Positions 1-12,800 of a DNA stretch of 64,000 nucleotides are shown here, piece by piece. The notes beneath the pieces were generated by a model. The model saw only the letters and a list, made by a program, of their open reading frames with translations, had not been told where the DNA came from and did not search any database. The number at the start of each line of letters is the position of its first letter. Position 1 is the first letter of the stretch. Source of the DNA: Chlamydomonas sphaeroides. Lineage: Eukaryota; Chlorophyta; Chlorophyceae; Chlamydomonadales; Chlamydomonadaceae. The DNA lies in contig BDDC01000144.1 of the NCBI GenBank assembly GCA_001662425.1, positions 34,991 to 98,990 of the forward strand, in the 5' to 3' direction. The translations under genes and the position numbers were made by a program.

Positions 1-3000
1 GTCTCGGCAAAACGGGCACCCTCTGGTCTCCACTCAAGACGCCGCTCCCGCCTGCTGGAGAGCGAGGCGCTCGCACCCACCTGCTCCAGGCGCTCCTTGG
101 CGGCCGTGCGCCCCTCGTACATGACCTGCTGGCGACTCTCGTGGCGATCCATGCGCTGTGGCGTGGGAAAGGCGTAGGACAGGTAAGAGCAGGCATGCCC
201 ATCCTTACTCATGGTTGGTGGCGCTGCCACGTACGTACGATACCTCCAGCATGTATGGCAGCCTATCTAGCTGCGCTGCCACCGCTCTCGCTCGGCCCTC
301 TGGTTCGCAGCCCACGCACCGTGTGCCAGGTGGAGTCGACGATGGGCTGCACGAGGCCGTTGGCGTCGGGGCTGCCAAACTGCACGTCGGGCAGGATGGG
401 GCCGTGATACCGCCGTGGGCGAGATCGGTGCAACACCAGCGTGCATGCAATCATCGACAGATAAAGGCCGCCCTGCTCCTGGCGGTGAAGAGCCCACCCG
501 CCCGCCCTCGCTTGTGCGCGTGGTGCCGGCGCCGCCTGCTGCTCGGAACTCTCCCTGCCGCTGGCAACCGCGAGTGCACCTTGTACGCCGGCAGCTGGCC
601 GCTGGTGGTATCGTCGAACGCAGCGTCGTATAGCTTCTTGTGGACCGCCAGGATGTCCTTCCAGCCCTTGATGCCCGACGCGACGCTGTGAGCGAGTAAT
701 AATGCGGGGCGTTGGGCAGGAGGTGCATCGACGAGCGAGCGGAGCCGCACAATGACGACACCCAGGCCTTCAGGCGGGTGAGCGGCTGCAGGCGGCACCC
801 TCTGCACCAACCCACCTGGTCTTGACCGTGACGTTGCCCAGCCGGTCCGCCTCTGCCCTCTGGCGCTCCAGCTCGGGGATGATGACCTCCTTGATGTGGT
901 ACACGCTGCGGTGGTGAGGATGACGCGGCAGGTGCAGGACAGCCATCCGGTCACACGCGATAATGACAAAGCACGCACGTATGCCCCAGCACTCGCCGCT
1001 TTCAGCCGCCCCTGCGCGCTGTGTGCGCCGTGCTGCCGTACGCCCGTATGCATGCTGCCGTACGCCCACATGCACGTTCGCACCTGTGCCAGGCGGTGCC
1101 GTCCATGCTGGGCTGCACGTTCCAAGACCTGCGATCAGAGGGGTGGGCGGGGATCAGGGGCGAGTAGCAAGGTGGCAGTCCTATGCGTGATATGCGTGAC
1201 ATGGTTGTAGCATGTTCCGTCGTCGTCACTGCCAAAAAGGTGCGCGCGCTCCTTCTGAATCATGCGGGGGCCTTGCTGGGCAGCAAGAGGCCGGCATGTG
1301 GAGTGTGCGTGTGACAGGTGGTGCATCGACAGACAGGCAGGGCTTGCAGCTGGTAGCACGTACGCACGCGCACGATGACGCACAACTATGTTAGCACTCA
1401 CGGCACAGCCATGCGCGCAGACGCCGTGCAGGTTGCTGTGTCGAAGTCCAGCGTGTCTGTGATGCGGCAGCGGGTGGCATAGGCATGGGCGGCATCAACG
1501 CAGGCAACGAAGCCAGCATGTCGCCGGTCAGTGGTAGCTAGGAGGTGCCGTGCGCATGGCTTACCGCGGAGCATAAACATGATGGCGAAGGTAGGGGCCT
1601 GTAAGGAGCATCAGACGGGGACGGGGCGGTGTGCGCTGGCTCGCTGACGTGACACAGTAGGCGCACGCCGGCGCTCAACCAGGCATTGGCTACGGAGGGC
1701 TCGGTTTCCCCGGCGCTTACCAGGATCATGTCGCTGCCCTGTCCAACCATGTCGGGGCTTTCGTACGACTCGGGTGTTGAGAAGGCGTCGGCCTTGGTGA
1801 TGGTCAGCTGCGGAGCGCGCAGTCGCGGGATTCACTTGGTATATGTATGCATCGCTGTGCGTAATCGGATGTGTGGTGGCGGCAGCCCGCACCCCTGCCA
1901 CAGCAGCTCGGTTTGACAGCTCACCGTGTAGGTGCTTCCCTCCTCCCCGGTGTTGTCAAACGCCCTGCGCAACAGCAGATAACACGAGATGGGGTAGTGG
2001 AATGTGCGAATAAAGGCGCTCCGCTCTTCTGTGCAGGCCCAGCCTTTGTCAATTCATCCCAAAATCCGCATGCCCATCGCCCACGCTACGCACCGTTCTG
2101 ATTTAATGCCGGCCGTGCCCGCATCTGCGCGCCGCAAGCAGTACAAGGCAGTACAAGCAGTACAAGGCAGGTGTAAGGCATGTTGTCAGTGGATGTGGAC
2201 CGCGCACTTGATGCATGACGCGACGCAACAGGGCGCAGTACAGCAGTACAGTACAGTACCGGCAGCAGCACAGGGTACACGGCAGCCTACTTCAGCCTTT
2301 CTGCCTTGCCTTCCATGGTCTCGAAGCACAGGGAGGCGCCAAAGCCGATACACGTCTGTGAGGCCTGCTGGTAGCCAATCGTGAACTTGGAAGAGGCGCA
2401 TGTCGGGAATATCTGCGTGGTCAACAAGGTGAGCAGATGCCATTCGGTACGCAGCTTGTTGGCAGTTGGCAGCGCATTAAGCCGAGGCATGCGCCATGGT
2501 CAAAGCAATTTTGTAGGAGTTCCCATTAAATGCCGCCATCCCCGCTATTCAGTAGTCTAACTACCTGGTCAATACTCTCGCCGACGTTTTCCTGCGGGGC
2601 GGATGGAGCCAGGGCAGATCACGAGCGCCAGGGGCACATCTAGGGTAGCATACTTGGAAAGCATTGCCTTGGAATCCTGACATTCGGCCCGCCCTGCCTC
2701 CACATGCCCTCGTTTGCAAGCTCCCGTAGTGTTATGAGGGATGCGCTCCATACCGGCCACAGCACGAAGTCGCGTGGGGAGTTGCTGCGGCAGTAGCAGA
2801 TAGCCAATCAGAACGGCGGGTCACCGGAACATGTGGCATGCGACGGGAACGCATGCATGCGAAACCTGCACCCGGCCAACTCGGCCCCGCTCACACGTAG
2901 TCAATGGGCACGCGGCCGGTCTGGTTAATGAGGCCGTTGTTTCTGCATGCAAACAAGATAACATGCGCATACCGTGAACGCAGGAAACCTAAGCATGCCA

Positions 3001-6000
3001 TTGTTGTAATGTCTGTGTGTACCCGCCCCCGCAGCACAGTCATAACACACGCACCCCGCGTTGAGAGCGTATGGGTCCTGGCGGCCAGATAGCAAACAGT
3101 TGGGCACAGGCACGGTGTTAGCTAGCAGGCTGCCATCCGTCGGGCCGCCGTCCCACACACGCGCCTCGTCTACACACGCATCCAGCCCCAACCCCCGCCT
3201 CGCGCCTCGCGTCTTTTCCCGCAATGCTCCCCTACATCCCTCCACCTCCCATCATCAACGCACAGGGCAAGGCACGCGCTCACCCGTGCAAAGGCCACAA
3301 TGAGGTCCCTGAGCTCAACCTTGGCTGCCGGGCCATTGTCCGCCTTGCTGTCGTAGTCGTACAGCTCTAGCGCCCGGGCGTACAGTTGGTGAGTCTTGTC
3401 GGGGTCCATGCCCCGCTCAACGAAGGAGGCTGGAGGCGCAGGGACGAGAGCAGGCGGGCATACATAGAAAGGGAAAGGTACAGCGGGCTTAACCCGCCGT
3501 GATTAAAGGAGGTAGGGCGGCGGGTCATGCTTGACGGGGGCGGGGCCGCCTGCTGGGTTGGCAGCTCCAACCAAGCAAGCAGAACATGCCCAGGTAGCAA
3601 CCCACGCCACCGTCATGTCGTCATCGTGTAAGGGCGCACCTGCCAGCAGGTTGAGGGTGTCGCTGTCCATGCGGCCCGCGTCCCTGCGATGCGGGCACAC
3701 AGGGCCACGTGCACCGTGTCAGCCCACGCGCGCAGGATTAAACGAAGGGGCGCAAGGCACGGATGTAAACGAACAAACCAACTCACAGTCCGGCTGCTGC
3801 GAGATAGGCCTTGAGTATGTCGCCGCCCTGCTTGTCGGAGTTGACGAGACTGTAGCCCTGGCCCTGCTGCGCGGCGCTGCCGGATGTGTCAACAGGAGGC
3901 TGCACCTGCGAGCGCGATGCAGCATAGCACCGGGGCGGGGGCTAGGGACAGGCGGCCGAACACTTTGCGCTGCTGAGTGTTAGTTGCGTGGTGCGCTCAA
4001 CATACCGCAGTCCGCAGCGGGTTGGGGTCGGCGATGGTCACGGCATTGCGGATGGCGCTGTGAGGTCAGGAGGGGAAGCACAGAAGGTCACAAGGCAAAT
4101 GCAGCTCTCACATGGGGACTGGGCAAGGCTTACTTTCACATTCAGCTACCCGGACCCCGCGCTGCTGGCTTGCCTGTATTGCCTCGCACGGTCCAAGGCG
4201 GTCTTAAAGCGCGGCTCCGCCTTGAGGGCATCAATGTACTGCACAAGCGGACAGCGGTGGGGCGGGCATGAAGCCTACATTAGTCATCGGCTATCAGGCT
4301 CCTGCTCGCCTTGTGCCCCTACGCTCTAGCTGCTTTGCACCTGCCACCGAGTGCCATGAGCCCCGCCTACGCCAGTTCGCTTTCCCTGGCCGCGAGCGAT
4401 GCATTGGCCTTTATCCCCCTTTATCCCACCCACGGCAGCGACATACGCACCCTTCGGGCTTCCGCGGAGATGGGGTCCTGGCGAGATGCCGGGGCACGGA
4501 ATGGTGGGATAGGGTTTCACGGCGGCATCCGCAGCAAGAGTATGTGTGTGCAGCGGGGCAGCGACAAAGAGTGCAGGAAGCTGATACTCCTGCACGTGCA
4601 CGCCCTGCGCAACGGCCCGTACGGCCCACCTGTCTGTCATCACTGGGCGAGCCATAGCCAGAGCTGAACGCCCGGGCTGCGGTGACGCCAGGTCGTGCCA
4701 CCACGGCAAACTGCTGGAACTTGTCGCCCAGCTGAGCGATCTTGCCACCCCTGGGGGCATTGTTGAGGGGCGCGCGGGGTGAGCACAGTTCCGGCTGCCA
4801 TGGCCGCAAGCGGACTTGAACCTAGCCATCGTGCGGTGGACGCGCGCGCCCGGCGCACAGCCATCGGCTGTCAATCGGCCATGGAGGCGTGCGCGGCCTG
4901 AGCTCAGGCTGGCACTGGGCCATGGCCATGCGCTGAGCGTAGGGCTGTCGTGCTCTGGGACTTGCCTGCTGGCCAGGCGCGCTGTTTTGGAGGCCGCGCG
5001 CTTCAGGCACAGCACGGCCATAGGCTGCTGGTCAACTGGAGCCGCAGCAAGCTAGCTAGCGCAAACATGCTGCTGTAGGCGCAGTGCGTGTATCCCTCAG
5101 GTGGCGTGCTGCTTACCCACGAGCGACAAGCTGCCCGACGCGGCTCAGCTGCGCCAGGTACCTCTGCGACCGCGTCAGGAGCGGCCCTTGGCGCAGTAGC
5201 TGCTTGGCTGCGTTGATAGTCTGCGCAGATCGTGAAAATCATGTAGGCGCATTTATGCCGCTTCAACATTACCGCGCGCTCGTCCGTTCAAGTACTCGCT
5301 GCGCATGCATGAGCGCGCTCGCTCGCTGCAGCTCCTGGCTGCTCGGACCGTCCGGTGAGGTTTACCTGCTTTGCGCCTGTCACGGCCTTTGCCGTCTTGG
5401 CTGGTGTGGTGCCGTACTGCAAAGATGCGCAAGTTCACGGGTCACAATAATACGCGACACATGCCGCATGAGTCGCTAGCAGGGCAGGCGGCGCCTGCGA
5501 GCCAGTTGCAGCTGTCAACGCCCAGGCCATCTCGCAGGTCTAACCTTGGCAAATGGAATGCTGCACGCCACACGGCCAATTGCGGCATGGGGGAGAAGTG
5601 CGAGGGTGCGCCTCAGTAGGCATCACACCGACACTATTTCAGCAAATCAGAGCGGCTTTGCACGCAGCATGACATTCTAAGGCAGGTGCAGATAGATGCC
5701 GGCACGATGGCTGAGGCCAGAGCAGTAATGTGTCGCACCATTCAACACCTCGTATGTGCACGGTACAAAGCATTCCGTAAACGCCAACGCAGGCGCGAGC
5801 ACAGGCATCAAGCGTGCTGCTCCAGCGGCATGTCACGTACGGCATTGATGTACGCAACCGACCACACAACACATACACTCACACATTCAGTGCGCTCCAC
5901 AAGAAGCCCTTGAGCTGCGGGTTGACAAGGCGACAACAAACGGGGCAGCCGAGCCGCATGATTGAGGCACATGCGCGACAACCAGCCCTAATCAAGGGAG

Positions 6001-6850
6001 CCATGTCAGCGTGTTGGCGGTGCACACACGCAGCCATCCCCAACGTGCGCCCATGCTACCAACGCACCATGTCCAGGCTGCCTGGCCCGCCGCATGTCGT
6101 CTTGCTAGACTGCTCCATAGTCAGCCTGCGGAACAGAGCGACGTCAAAGATACATGTCCGGCCAGATGGTCATCGGTTGAGCATGGGTGTTGAAGGTGTG
6201 CGGCTGTGTGTGCTCGTGTGGCCCTTACGAGACGGATGTCGAGATGGACGACTCGAGGGTCACAGAGCTGCCGTCGCCCGGAGGGTCGCGGAGGATGAGC
6301 AGCGGCACCGGGATGGGGATCTGCGGCAGCGATACAGCCATGATAAATGGTCAGACCAGGAGCGAGCATCACCGGGCACCTCTGCAAGACCGATCCGCAA
6401 CATGCCATACCTCGATGTACCCGGAGCTGACCCCGTCGACAGAGCCCTGCGTGGCCACGCATGAATTGAAGGTGGATTGGTTTGGTCCGTCCAGACAGTG
6501 CTCTGACCACCAGCCGCCTCCATCCCTCCTCACCCTGACCACCGCGTACAGGTTGAAGCCCCGCGCAGGCCACCTGCGACAGATTAAGAGGCAGTCATTA
6601 TAGGCTTATGGTTAACGAATGTTTGTAACTGCGTGCGTGTGTGGGTGGGGGAGGGCCACGTTGGGGCTGCTCCCATCACCCCCGCGCACCCGTTGGTCTG
6701 CTGCACGCTGATGACCATGGCCAGGGCATTTGCCATTAGGGTGCCGAAATTGGGCGCAGCTGGCGTGAGCACGTGCGTGTACTCCGCCAGGCCCAGGGTG
6801 GGGCTCGTAGTGATCTGTGGCCAAGATGACATCGGGCACAGATAAAAGCA
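1..6850 (-). CDS. C-terminal region of unrecognised type, continues past the left edge
   Basis: Small exons join plausibly: TSPTLGLAEYTHVLTP (6.72-6.84 kb), LLILRDPPGDGSSVTLESS (6.25-6.33 kb), LKGFLWSALN (5.9 kb), YGTTPAKTAKAVTGAKQ (5.37 kb), INAAKQLLRQGPLLTRSQRY (5.1-5.22 kb), IAQLGDKFQQFAVVARPG (4.65-4.76 kb), YIDALKAEPRFKTALDRA (4.17 kb), DTLNLLA (3.64 kb), DKTHQLYARALELYDYDS (3.3-3.41 kb), SKFTIGYQQASQTC (2.38 kb), FIRTFHYPIS (1.98 kb), TITKADAFSTPESYESPD (1.73-1.8 kb), YHIKEVIIPELERQRAEADR (0.82-0.89 kb), WKDILAVHKKLYDAAFDD (0.59-0.68 kb) and VMYEGRTAAKERLEQ (0.08-0.12 kb). I do not recognise the domain; no obvious membrane span is present. The frame remains open at the edge. Confidence 0.6.
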
Positions 6851-9800
6851 CACATCTGTGACCTAGAGCGGCCAGCCTTTCATCAAACAAACAGAGAATT
6901 ACCAACACATCGTGGAGCGGCCGCCACGCAACGCATGCAGCAATCAAGGTGGCGCCGGGTGCCGTAGCCCCGCCCAAGCCAGTCCTCTGGCGGCCCCCTA
7001 GCGCACCTCCTTGAGACAGCCCAGCTGGGACGTGGCGCACTCGTTGTCGTCGCCGTTGCCCGCAATCGTGTCCTGTGCCAAGCGGATGTTGGTGTTGCTC
7101 GTAAGAGCGCGTACGAGGCTGCCGCACAGCGGCGGGGTGCCAGATTCCCATCTGGCCATGCACCCGCAAGCGCTCCGGGGCTGCCCCTTTTTCATTCCTC
7201 CTCGGTTCACCTGGACGAGCACGCTGCTGCTGACGTCGTTGCACACCTGGCGCCCGTACACCTCGTACAGGCGTATGCGGACGTTGTAGTCGGACTTTGC
7301 CGTAAGCAGGAACACCTCCTTCTGGATCAGGTCCGAGTCCGGCGGGTTGAAGGCTTGATAAACGCGGCTATACGCAGCCCCCACCTGCAGGTGCGACACG
7401 GAATCAGCTCAGTCATCATGAGCACGCTCAGCACGCGGTCACATACAGCAGCCCAATCGCTTCTGTCTCCGGGTTGTGGCTCTTACCGCAGTAGGCTCTA
7501 CGCACTGTTGCCGCAGGGCATCCTCATCGCACAAGACCGACAGGCCCTCGGAGTTGCGCCGGCACAGCGACACGGACATCTCGACAGGCGCCCGGTACGT
7601 GAAGCTGATGCTGGGCGTGTTGCTTTCCTCTGCGGCCATGAGCCCTTGATCACCCTGGGCGTTCGCTTGCTGCTGAGCGGCCGTGTCCTCGCTGGTCAGG
7701 TTGACAAACTGGTCGACCTGTGCGGCAGCCGGCAACGAAGAGGTGTGTGTGATATGACGCATGTACCCGGAGCCAACAAGCCTGATCCTGCACCGACCAG
7801 ACCACCACACGACCTGACACATACAGTGTCGACGGTTGCAGGCGTCCTGTTGTTGCCGCACATACCGTACTAACCGTACCTGGTTTGTGAGCAGCATGTA
7901 CTGGTTGACTGCGGCCGCGCTGAGCTCTGGTGCGAGCTCTGCCAGCTCCACGTAGCTGATGGTCCACGGCAGCGCCGCCAGCCTGTGGGAAGGAATAGTG
8001 TGCGCAGGCGACGGCCGGAGGCAATGCAGTAACTTGGGGCCGAATGCCCATGCAAAAAGTTCTGCCACCATGGCACGGGCGCGCTGTTTGACTATTGGGC
8101 CGCACCTGAACGTGGTGCCGACACCCGAGGAGTCGGCGATGACGTCCACACGCCGAGAAGACTGCGCACGGCAGGGACGGAGGCATGTCGGCCATGCTAT
8201 CTGCTGCTCGAAGGCAGGTCTTGCGACACTACATCCATGCATCACCCACCGCCGGCTGCGAGCTCTGCGCCTGGCACGACATAGCGGTGAACTGCAGCGT
8301 GGCTCGGCCAAGCCCGAACTTGCAGTTGCCGCCTGCGGGTCACACAGACGCCATGCCGTGCGTGACGCAAGCGCACATAGTAAGGCTGGGACCCAGGAAT
8401 CTCGATGTCCACGGCTTAAAACCCACCTGCCAGGTTGATGGTGACCTCGCGGGTCGTGGTATCCCGAATGTCCACATCGTATACAGGTGACATGAGCTCA
8501 AAGGCGCCGTTTGCGTCAACCTGGGTGAAATAGCATAGCATGGCCACCCAGGTACTCATCGACAGCTAGCAGCTTGATTGGCTTGCGGCAAATAAACGCA
8601 CCTCGACCGAGGGCGGGAGTATGGTGGTGAAGGAGTGGGAATCGTGCTTGACCTCCAGCTTTACGAGGCTGCCCATGCCAATGCTGAGCACGAACGAGCC
8701 ATCCGCTGCGCTCTCAGCGCACCCCGCAGTGTTGTTTCCTGGGTAGGTCCTGGCGCACACGCGCACGCCTGCAGGGCGGGTAGCCACACACACCGCGCGG
8801 CGTCGCGTGTTGGGTATATGTTGACTATTATGAACACACCTAACACTGGAATACATCTTATCTTTAAACTCCGTCCGTCATTGGGGTTCGCAATTGACCT
8901 GCAAATGGCGCGTTGCGCAACACTATCTCATCGTTGACCAGCCACTCCTCACCCGCAACAGGACAGCCGCGGGTCTGCGAGAAGCCAAAGTTTGCTGGGG
9001 AGCCCGGCCACCTGAAATAAAGGCAAGGCGAGTCAAAGCAGATAATTAGTGGGCCATCAATCACGCTAGTCCGTATCATAAGTTGCATGTCGTGCCGCGC
9101 ACCTCACGAACCCAGTGATGGGCAAGCTGCTCTCATCCTGGATGGGCAGCAACTCGGACGTCTGGGCGTGCTGCACAGCCACCACCTGCACAGCGAGCAG
9201 GGCGGTACACATGGGTCCCCCAGGATGGCAAGCTCCACGGACACAACGGCATATGCGTGCCTGTGTTGCTCCGGGGCGCCCGGCATTGGAGAAGGTGTGC
9301 AGTACGATGCGGCCGCTCCTCAGCTTGGTGCGCTTGCTGGCCGTGAGCCTGCGCAGTGGGACGCCGTAGTCAGTATGAGGCGATGGCAACGCGGGGACAG
9401 GCTCGTGCCGACACGCGTGTACGGCCATGTCGTTGCCGCACCTCACGCGTTGGCTTGGGCATTGCTCTGTTTGCAAGGAGGTGCGACCGTGGCAAATCTT
9501 AGTATGCGGGGTTGCGGCTCACGTAAGAAAAGTGCCCCCGCCTTCACGTACCTGGAGCCCCCACGGGGTCGCAGCCCGGCAGGTGGGACTGCAGCTGCAG
9601 GGTGAACTTGCCGCTGGAGTCGGCAACCGTGGAGGCAACGGTTGAGGTGCCCAGGATGCGACCGGTGAGCCGAGTGCCCGGAGAGGCGGTTTGCATGCGG
9701 GTCTTGACCTCTCCGCTGATCTTGCCCGTCCACATGATGGTCACGTCGCGGCACTCGGGCTCTGTGACGAGAGGGTGCGTGAGCATGTTCGGCCGGGCTT

Positions 9801-12800
9801 TGGTGGCAACTGCATGCTTAGCTGGAGCGAAGCCATCCGGTTGTATTGTCAAGGCAAGGCAATGAACCTACCGCTGACGAACCGAATGGCTGACAATGGG
9901 TTGTCAGCGTCAATGTAGAACAGGCTGGATGCATCCGATGCGACCCGGACGCAGTAGCGGTACGTGAGGCCGATCTGGAGGCTGTCCCTCATGATGTCTT
10001 CATCGATCTCGGTCAGTGCTGGCTTGTAGGGTGTGCCGCAAGCCAGGCTGATAGACAGCTGCGCAATGGTAATAGGGTCGCCCGGCTCCCGCGTCACGGG
10101 GTCCAGGAGGCTGCGGGTGACACTGATGCCGGCCTCACATGCGCTGCCGACCACCCAGCTGAAGGCGGACAGGGTTAAGAGGTGATGCAGCAAAGCGTGT
10201 TACGCCCAGGATACTCAAAGCTTGGTCGAGCAGCCGCATCTACCTGAACAGTATGCTGGTGTATTCCTGGGTCACAGTGAGGTTGACAGGGCGGCCGCCA
10301 GGGTTGTCCAGCGTGCATCCGCATGAACTGGTACCTGCAGAAAACAGGAGCAAGTCGGCAAAGCGCCACAGCAGCACAGCATGGCCGGCCCGCATACATG
10401 CGCCCTAGCCACATGCGTGTCTCACCGTTTGTGAAAATGGAGTCCCTGTACGGGGTGCTCTCCACGTTGCTCCAGTCGGGCAGAGCGGGGAAGTTGCGCT
10501 CAGTCCGCAGGAAGGCGCGCCACTGAAACGGAGTGCCTGCTTTAAGCAGCTGCTGCTTGTGAATGGCGGCGGGCGCGTTCGGGCCATAGCCTGCATGAAT
10601 GAAAAATGAAGTGAACAGGCCGTGATGCTGGCTCGATGGCGTTGCATGAGCTGACCTGTCAGCATACATGCGGTTACAGTGAGCAAGCAAGCGCTAGCAG
10701 ACTAACCGTTTGCAGCGGCCTGGGAGCTAAAGCCCGGGAAGAGCAGGCTTGAGATCGCGCTGCTGGTCTCCTTCGTCTCGTTGAAAGCCCGGACTTGAGC
10801 AAAGAACTGGAAGGTGGTTCCAAAGTGCTCAATCCTTGAGCTGCCATCCCATAGCTCGATAACGGCTTGCTGTGCTGCGGACCTACGCACACGGAATATA
10901 AACAACGGCGACAGCGAAAGTGTGAGGGCAGCTGCATACGTGCAGGCATGTAGATATGTGCAGCACGTGACATGATGTGGACACATGATCACCAAGAGCG
11001 CCAGGCGGGTGCGCCGAGTTTCAACTATTCTAGATGACAGGTAAGTCGACAGCAGTCATAGCGACGGCAGGCAGACGGACATGGCACGTACCGGAGTGCG
11101 AAGCGCGGCTTGATGGTGCAGGTGTTGACGGTGCACAGGCCGTGGGGGCGGTTGGCCGAGCCCATGTCGCAATCCTCCTTGTCCTGCCAGGGGATGCCGT
11201 CGCCACACGAGCGGCGCCACAGGGCCGGCTGCACGGCTGCCTGCTCCGCCTTGGTGGGCGCACGGGCCTGCTGCCAGGCCAGCAGCGATGGGCCCACAGC
11301 GGGGCAGGTGGTGGCCGACACCACATCGGGCAGCCTGCGGGCGGGAAGAGGTGCAGCAGGGCAGCAGTGTCCGAAGCAAATCAACAGTAATGCTGCTTGC
11401 TTGTGTGTCGTCATGTTTCTTCCGACGCCTCCTCACCCGTCGCCCGTGAGCTCCGCAACCACGGTGTGCGTCGCTTGGGCCCAGGGGGAGGCGCAGATGA
11501 AGCCCATGCTAGCTGTACAGCTGCTGTCGTACTGCACAGAACTGATGGCTGCGTCCAGGTACAGACACCGCGCGGGGCTGCTGGCGCCACCTGCTGTGGC
11601 CGCAGCCCCCTGCAGCACGAGGCCGGGCGCTGGATTGAGGCCAGTCCCGGCCCAGTAAGGCTGGCCGGGGGAGAGCGCATCTAGCCCTCCCAGCCAAAGT
11701 GTCTGAATGGCGTCCGGCACTACAGCCACCAAGCTGGACAGCACAGCAAGATCCTGGTGGAGCGATCCAAGCAGCATCAGAACCATTGTTTTGGCGCAAG
11801 ACGTATCGGACGACATAATAAACACTGACTTGCAGCAACGGAAGCGCACGCGGCAACCCCGCCGCCCTGCTAGCTCGCACCTCTGCGTTGGCGACGGGTG
11901 CCAGTTCGCCGGGCACCAGGGCGTTGCGGCAGAGCACCGCCGCCTGTCGGGTTTGGGTGGGGGACGGTGTGGCGTTGAGGGCCAAGACATGCGTGCCTAC
12001 TGGTAGCGTGTCTGAGCGCACGTCTGCGCGCACGGCTTGCCGTGTCACCAAATTTCCCCCCATGTCGCGCCCACCTTTTGCCAGCTCGTCCGGATGCTGC
12101 TGTGGGCGTAGAGGGTGTAGAGGTAGCCGCCTCGCACTGTCTGGGCGGTAGCCCTGGCGGCAAGGTCTGCCTTGGATGCAACCGGCAGGGGCCAGCCACT
12201 GGGCAGGCTGGGCGTCGTGGGTCCTCCCGTGCCTGCGCGCGAGGCACGGTGTTCCACCCATGAGACCGACTGCCTTCAACACGCACGTGGGGCGGATGTG
12301 CCCACTTACCTTCACACACGGGCCGCAGCAGGCTGAGGCAGCTTGTGTCGACGAGAGCAGGAGCCATCTGCCGGGGGCGGGGGCACACGCGCGCAGGCGG
12401 CATGCATGGACGCTTGTGCCGACGACGTTTAAGGAGCTTGCGTGCGTGAGATGACCGATCGAAATTCTCAAGACAGGAGGATATTCAAGCAACATGCGTG
12501 TGGTCCACGAAAGCCCGCACCTGGCCGTTGCTGTTGCGCAGCGATAGTGCAACGCACGAGTTGGCGGCATCCGTGGCCGCGCTGCTGGGCTCGCCAGTCG
12601 CCCAGGCCGTAGTGAAGGGGACCTGGCTGAGTGCTGTGCCGTCTGTTGTGAGCACTACTCGACCGCTTGTGCGGTACCCAACCCACACCATGGCCCGGGC
12701 GTCCGAGTCAGCGTCCAAGCTGGCGGTTGCCAGCCTCGACGCAAACTGTGGAGGATGATGCAGGGGTTCAGGGTAAAGCCACAGGAAATGAAGTAACATA

